DNA of 64,000 bases from Myxococcus stipitatus (lineage in GTDB: Bacteria; Myxococcota; Myxococcia; Myxococcales; Myxococcaceae), in NCBI RefSeq assembly GCF_038561935.1, contig NZ_CP102770.1, positions 2,604,001 to 2,668,000 of the forward strand. Direction: 5' to 3'. How positions within the stretch are numbered: the first letter of the stretch is position 1; each line of letters opens with the position of its first letter. The translations under genes and the position numbers were made by a program. Positions 24,906 through 64,000 of this stretch are shown here, piece by piece. Under the pieces are notes generated by a model, which had not been told where the DNA came from, did no database searches, and worked only from the letters and a program-made list of their open reading frames with translations.

Positions 24906-26954
24906 ATGGATGGTGTTCCTGGAGTTCAAGTCGGGGGCAGACACGTGCGACTCAAGGGGTTGATGGGGCTGGCGGCTCGAATCGACGACAAATACAGCAC
25001 CCGCAAGAAGTGGGCTGCGAGTCGCTTGGAGGGCCAGGACTGCACGGCCGAGGCGTTCATCGAGGACCTGCGACAGCGGCCCCTGTTCGACCTGTCGTCC
25101 AGCAACATTCCCAGTGAGCTTCATGGCGCCGTGCCAGCGGCGGACTTTCCCGCCCTGCGCGCGCGGATGGTGGCCCTGCTCGACCTGACCCTGAGGCTGG
25201 GGGGACGGGCGGAGCTGGCGGAGTTCACCCTCGATGGCGAGGTGCGGTGCTTCCTCTGGGAAGGCAAGAGGCGCGCGCTCCCGGTCCGTCATGAGGACCC
25301 TCGGGTGAAGACGGACTTCGTCCTGTTGCAGAAGCACTGCCGGGAGGCGGTGCTCAAGTACAAGCCTCCGCGCACGGAGGGGCTGCGCTGTTCGTGTGGG
25401 GCGTCCGTGGCGCCGACCGCGGTGACTTGCGCCCGCTGCGCGCGAGACTTCACCGCCCCCATCGGCGTCGCGGCGAGGCCGGAGAACCCTGAGCGCCTGC
25501 GCCCGCTGCGCGCCCGCATCGCGGAGCTGAAGTTCCCGCTGCCGAAGCACGACGTCTTCGAGGCGAACGTGTACGGGCCTCGCAACGCGCTCGAGGCGCT
25601 GCTGTACGACGAGCTGCTGCCCAAGGCGGGGCTTGTGCTCATGAAGCCCCAGGAGCTGGCGAGCCGCGTCGCGCTGCTGTCGGAGCTCGGGGCATGGGTG
25701 AAGCGCCATGCCTTCCTCGCGACAGAGGCCGCGCCGGGCTTCATCGACGGGCTGAAGTCGATCCTGGAGCAGAAGCCCGCCGTGGCTCGCAAGCGCCTGG
25801 AGCGATGGGCGAAGGACCAGGGGCATCTGTTCCAGGCGTTCGCCGCAGTGGAGCCCGAGACTCCGGGCTGGCTGGCCGCGGAGGAGGTCAGCGGAGTCCC
25901 CCTGCATGGGGAGTCTCGACACATGTGGGTCCGCGAGGCCTTGGACTTCATCCGGCGCTTCTCGGGGGCACGCGGGGAGCTGTCCTCGGAGTTCCTCGAG
26001 AGGCTCGAGCAGCTGGCCCCCGACCTGCTCAGCGCGAAGGAGCGGAAGCGCCGCGCGCGCGAGGTCGACGTGAGGGCCTTGAGCACCGGCGAGGGCTTCG
26101 GCGATTACCTGAGGCGACTGACGGCGTCGGTGACGTCGCCGGCGAAGGCCCTCTCGGCGGTGCTCCAGGCGGCGGGAGACCCGGACGACGAAGACGACTC
26201 CATTCCGACCGTGCTCAAGGACACCTCTCGCGCGGCTGTCGAGTGGCTGGTGGATGGACTGCGGCCCGAGGTGGGGGACGTGGAGGGGGACTGGCTCGCG
26301 AAGCAGTTCAAGGCCGTCCAGCGCGCGAAGTTGTTTCCCAAGGTCATCCTCGAGCGCGCGGAGGACGCGCGGCGCCATCCCGCGCCCTTCGGACTGCCGG
26401 GAGAGCGGACCTGGGATGTCCAACCCGCGCCGGCTTCGCCCTCGGACTTGAAGGCCGTGGCGGCTTGTCCCGAGTGCAACCGGCGGGTGAGGCCGAGCCG
26501 GGTGTTCCATGTCCCCGCGCTCGGCAAGGGCACGGAAGGACGCACCCTGCGCTTCTACGAGTGCGAGCCGTGTGACAGGGCCATGCTGTTCGCCCGGGGC
26601 GAGAAGCTGGCTCGCGGCAGGAAGGCCCCCGTGATGGCCTTCACCGAGTACGCGAGCCCTCTCCTCGAGGAAGTGCAGCCCCCGCCGGGTTTCGTGCGCT
26701 GGCGGTTCGAGCGCTTCGTCACCCGCCAGCAGCAGGGCAAGAAGCTCGCGCTTCAGTTCGGGGGACGGCCGGTCACCGATAGTTGGCGGGAGCCGGTCAT
26801 GGGGCTGCGCTGCAACCACGCCTCCGTGAGCGTCCGCATCCACACGGACAACCTGGACCTCCAGCCCGCGTACGGCGCCGACTTCATGATGGGGGGCGTG
26901 TGCATGACACCGGGTTGCAAGAAGCCGGACGTCAGGACGGAGCGCGACGACTGA
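24906..26954 (+). CDS. Large zinc-ribbon protein of unknown function
   Basis: 682 residues from ATG at 24906; GTG at 24945 and ATG at 24963 (with AAGGGG in front) are plausible later starts. It contains three Cys clusters that look like zinc ribbons: CSC...CARC (162-178), CPEC...CEPC (about 521-553) and CNH...CMTPGC near the C-terminus. Between them are helical, charged stretches without recognisable catalytic motifs. It is cytoplasmic by sequence. It is convergent with the giant NRPS gene and separated from it by 57 bp holding a strong hairpin. I do not recognise the family; nucleic-acid or protein binding is only a guess from the zinc ribbons. Confidence 0.78.
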   Translation: MDGVPGVQVGGRHVRLKGLMGLAARIDDKYSTRKKWAASRLEGQDCTAEAFIEDLRQRPLFDLSSSNIPSELHGAVPAADFPALRARMVALLDLTLRLGGRAELAEFTLDGEVRCFLWEGKRRALPVRHEDPRVKTDFVLLQKHCREAVLKYKPPRTEGLRCSCGASVAPTAVTCARCARDFTAPIGVAARPENPERLRPLRARIAELKFPLPKHDVFEANVYGPRNALEALLYDELLPKAGLVLMKPQELASRVALLSELGAWVKRHAFLATEAAPGFIDGLKSILEQKPAVARKRLERWAKDQGHLFQAFAAVEPETPGWLAAEEVSGVPLHGESRHMWVREALDFIRRFSGARGELSSEFLERLEQLAPDLLSAKERKRRAREVDVRALSTGEGFGDYLRRLTASVTSPAKALSAVLQAAGDPDDEDDSIPTVLKDTSRAAVEWLVDGLRPEVGDVEGDWLAKQFKAVQRAKLFPKVILERAEDARRHPAPFGLPGERTWDVQPAPASPSDLKAVAACPECNRRVRPSRVFHVPALGKGTEGRTLRFYECEPCDRAMLFARGEKLARGRKAPVMAFTEYASPLLEEVQPPPGFVRWRFERFVTRQQQGKKLALQFGGRPVTDSWREPVMGLRCNHASVSVRIHTDNLDLQPAYGADFMMGGVCMTPGCKKPDVRTERDD

Positions 26955-26963
26955 GGCAACAGG

Positions 26964-27001
26964 CCGCGACCCGGGCTCTCACGAGCGAGCCCGGGCCGCG
27001 G
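26964..27001. terminator. Bidirectional hairpin between convergent genes
   Basis: CCCGGGCTC (26970-26978) pairs perfectly with GAGCCCGGG (26987-26995) around an 8-base loop. After one mismatch the stem extends by CCGCG / CGCGG to 26964 and 27001. It sits between the stop of the zinc-ribbon gene (+) and the stop of the giant NRPS (-), so it likely ends both transcripts. T-runs are absent. Confidence 0.75.
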
Positions 27002-27011
27002 ATGAATCACG

Positions 27012-64000
<36,989 letters not shown>

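Overview
The window is GC-rich bacterial DNA, most likely from a myxobacterium (Myxococcus/Corallococcus/Archangium group). The grounds are very long modular NRPS and PKS genes, strong GC bias at third codon positions (which opens long false frames on the opposite strand), many lipoproteins and multihaem cytochromes, and family types common in that order. This is inferred from style and families; there is no rRNA or other phylogenetic marker. Almost all genes lie on the minus strand, so the text below goes from right to left where it follows transcription.

Right block (64000 to 27012, minus): one open reading frame of at least 12,329 codons whose 5' end is off the right edge. It encodes a non-ribosomal peptide synthetase with a partial first module, eleven further modules and a C-terminal thioesterase. 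Adenylation pocket residues read by eye give: unknown(0) - Phe - Gln - D-Gln (the only epimerase) - Val-like - unknown - Val-like - [module 7] - Gln - Glu - Gln - unknown - release. Module 7 is C-(A remnant)-PCP: an in-frame deletion of about 1 kb has removed the ATP- and substrate-binding part of its adenylation domain, while its C and PCP domains look intact. Modules 8-10 are near copies of each other, as are the A domains of modules 2 and 3.

Middle block (about 26.9 to 12.9 kb): ordinary and accessory genes. They are a zinc-ribbon protein of unknown function (+), a calycin-like hypothetical protein, a Cys-rich Sel1-like lipoprotein (+), an F420-type NADP oxidoreductase, a FloR/CmlA-type MFS drug exporter, an araC - VOC - uvrA-like operon (a possible antibiotic resistance unit), and a five-gene minus-strand run encoding a secreted protein, a lipoprotein, two small membrane proteins and a membrane-anchored tetrahaem cytochrome c. 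Strong hairpins mark the ends of several units. A LuxR-type regulator closes this block.

Left block (12.85 kb to 1): a second assembly line. An arginine-deiminase-family (pentein) gene points right. From the same AT-rich 94-bp gap a PKS-NRPS (ACP-KS-AT-ACP-aminotransferase-C-A-PCP) points left. It overlaps by 4 bp a one-module NRPS with a TubC-type docking domain and a predicted Gly adenylation domain. The architecture matches the loading and first modules of iturin/mycosubtilin-type synthetases that make beta-amino fatty acyl peptides, but it lacks the fused fatty-acyl-AMP ligase. There is no thioesterase here, so this line must continue or be completed outside the left edge.

The two NRPS blocks are probably separate clusters, because the right one ends in its own thioesterase. 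The drug exporter, the UvrA-like ABC protein and the VOC protein between them could serve as self-resistance or export for either product; this is inference from position. Domain limits are approximate, start codons were chosen by eye, and no database search was run.
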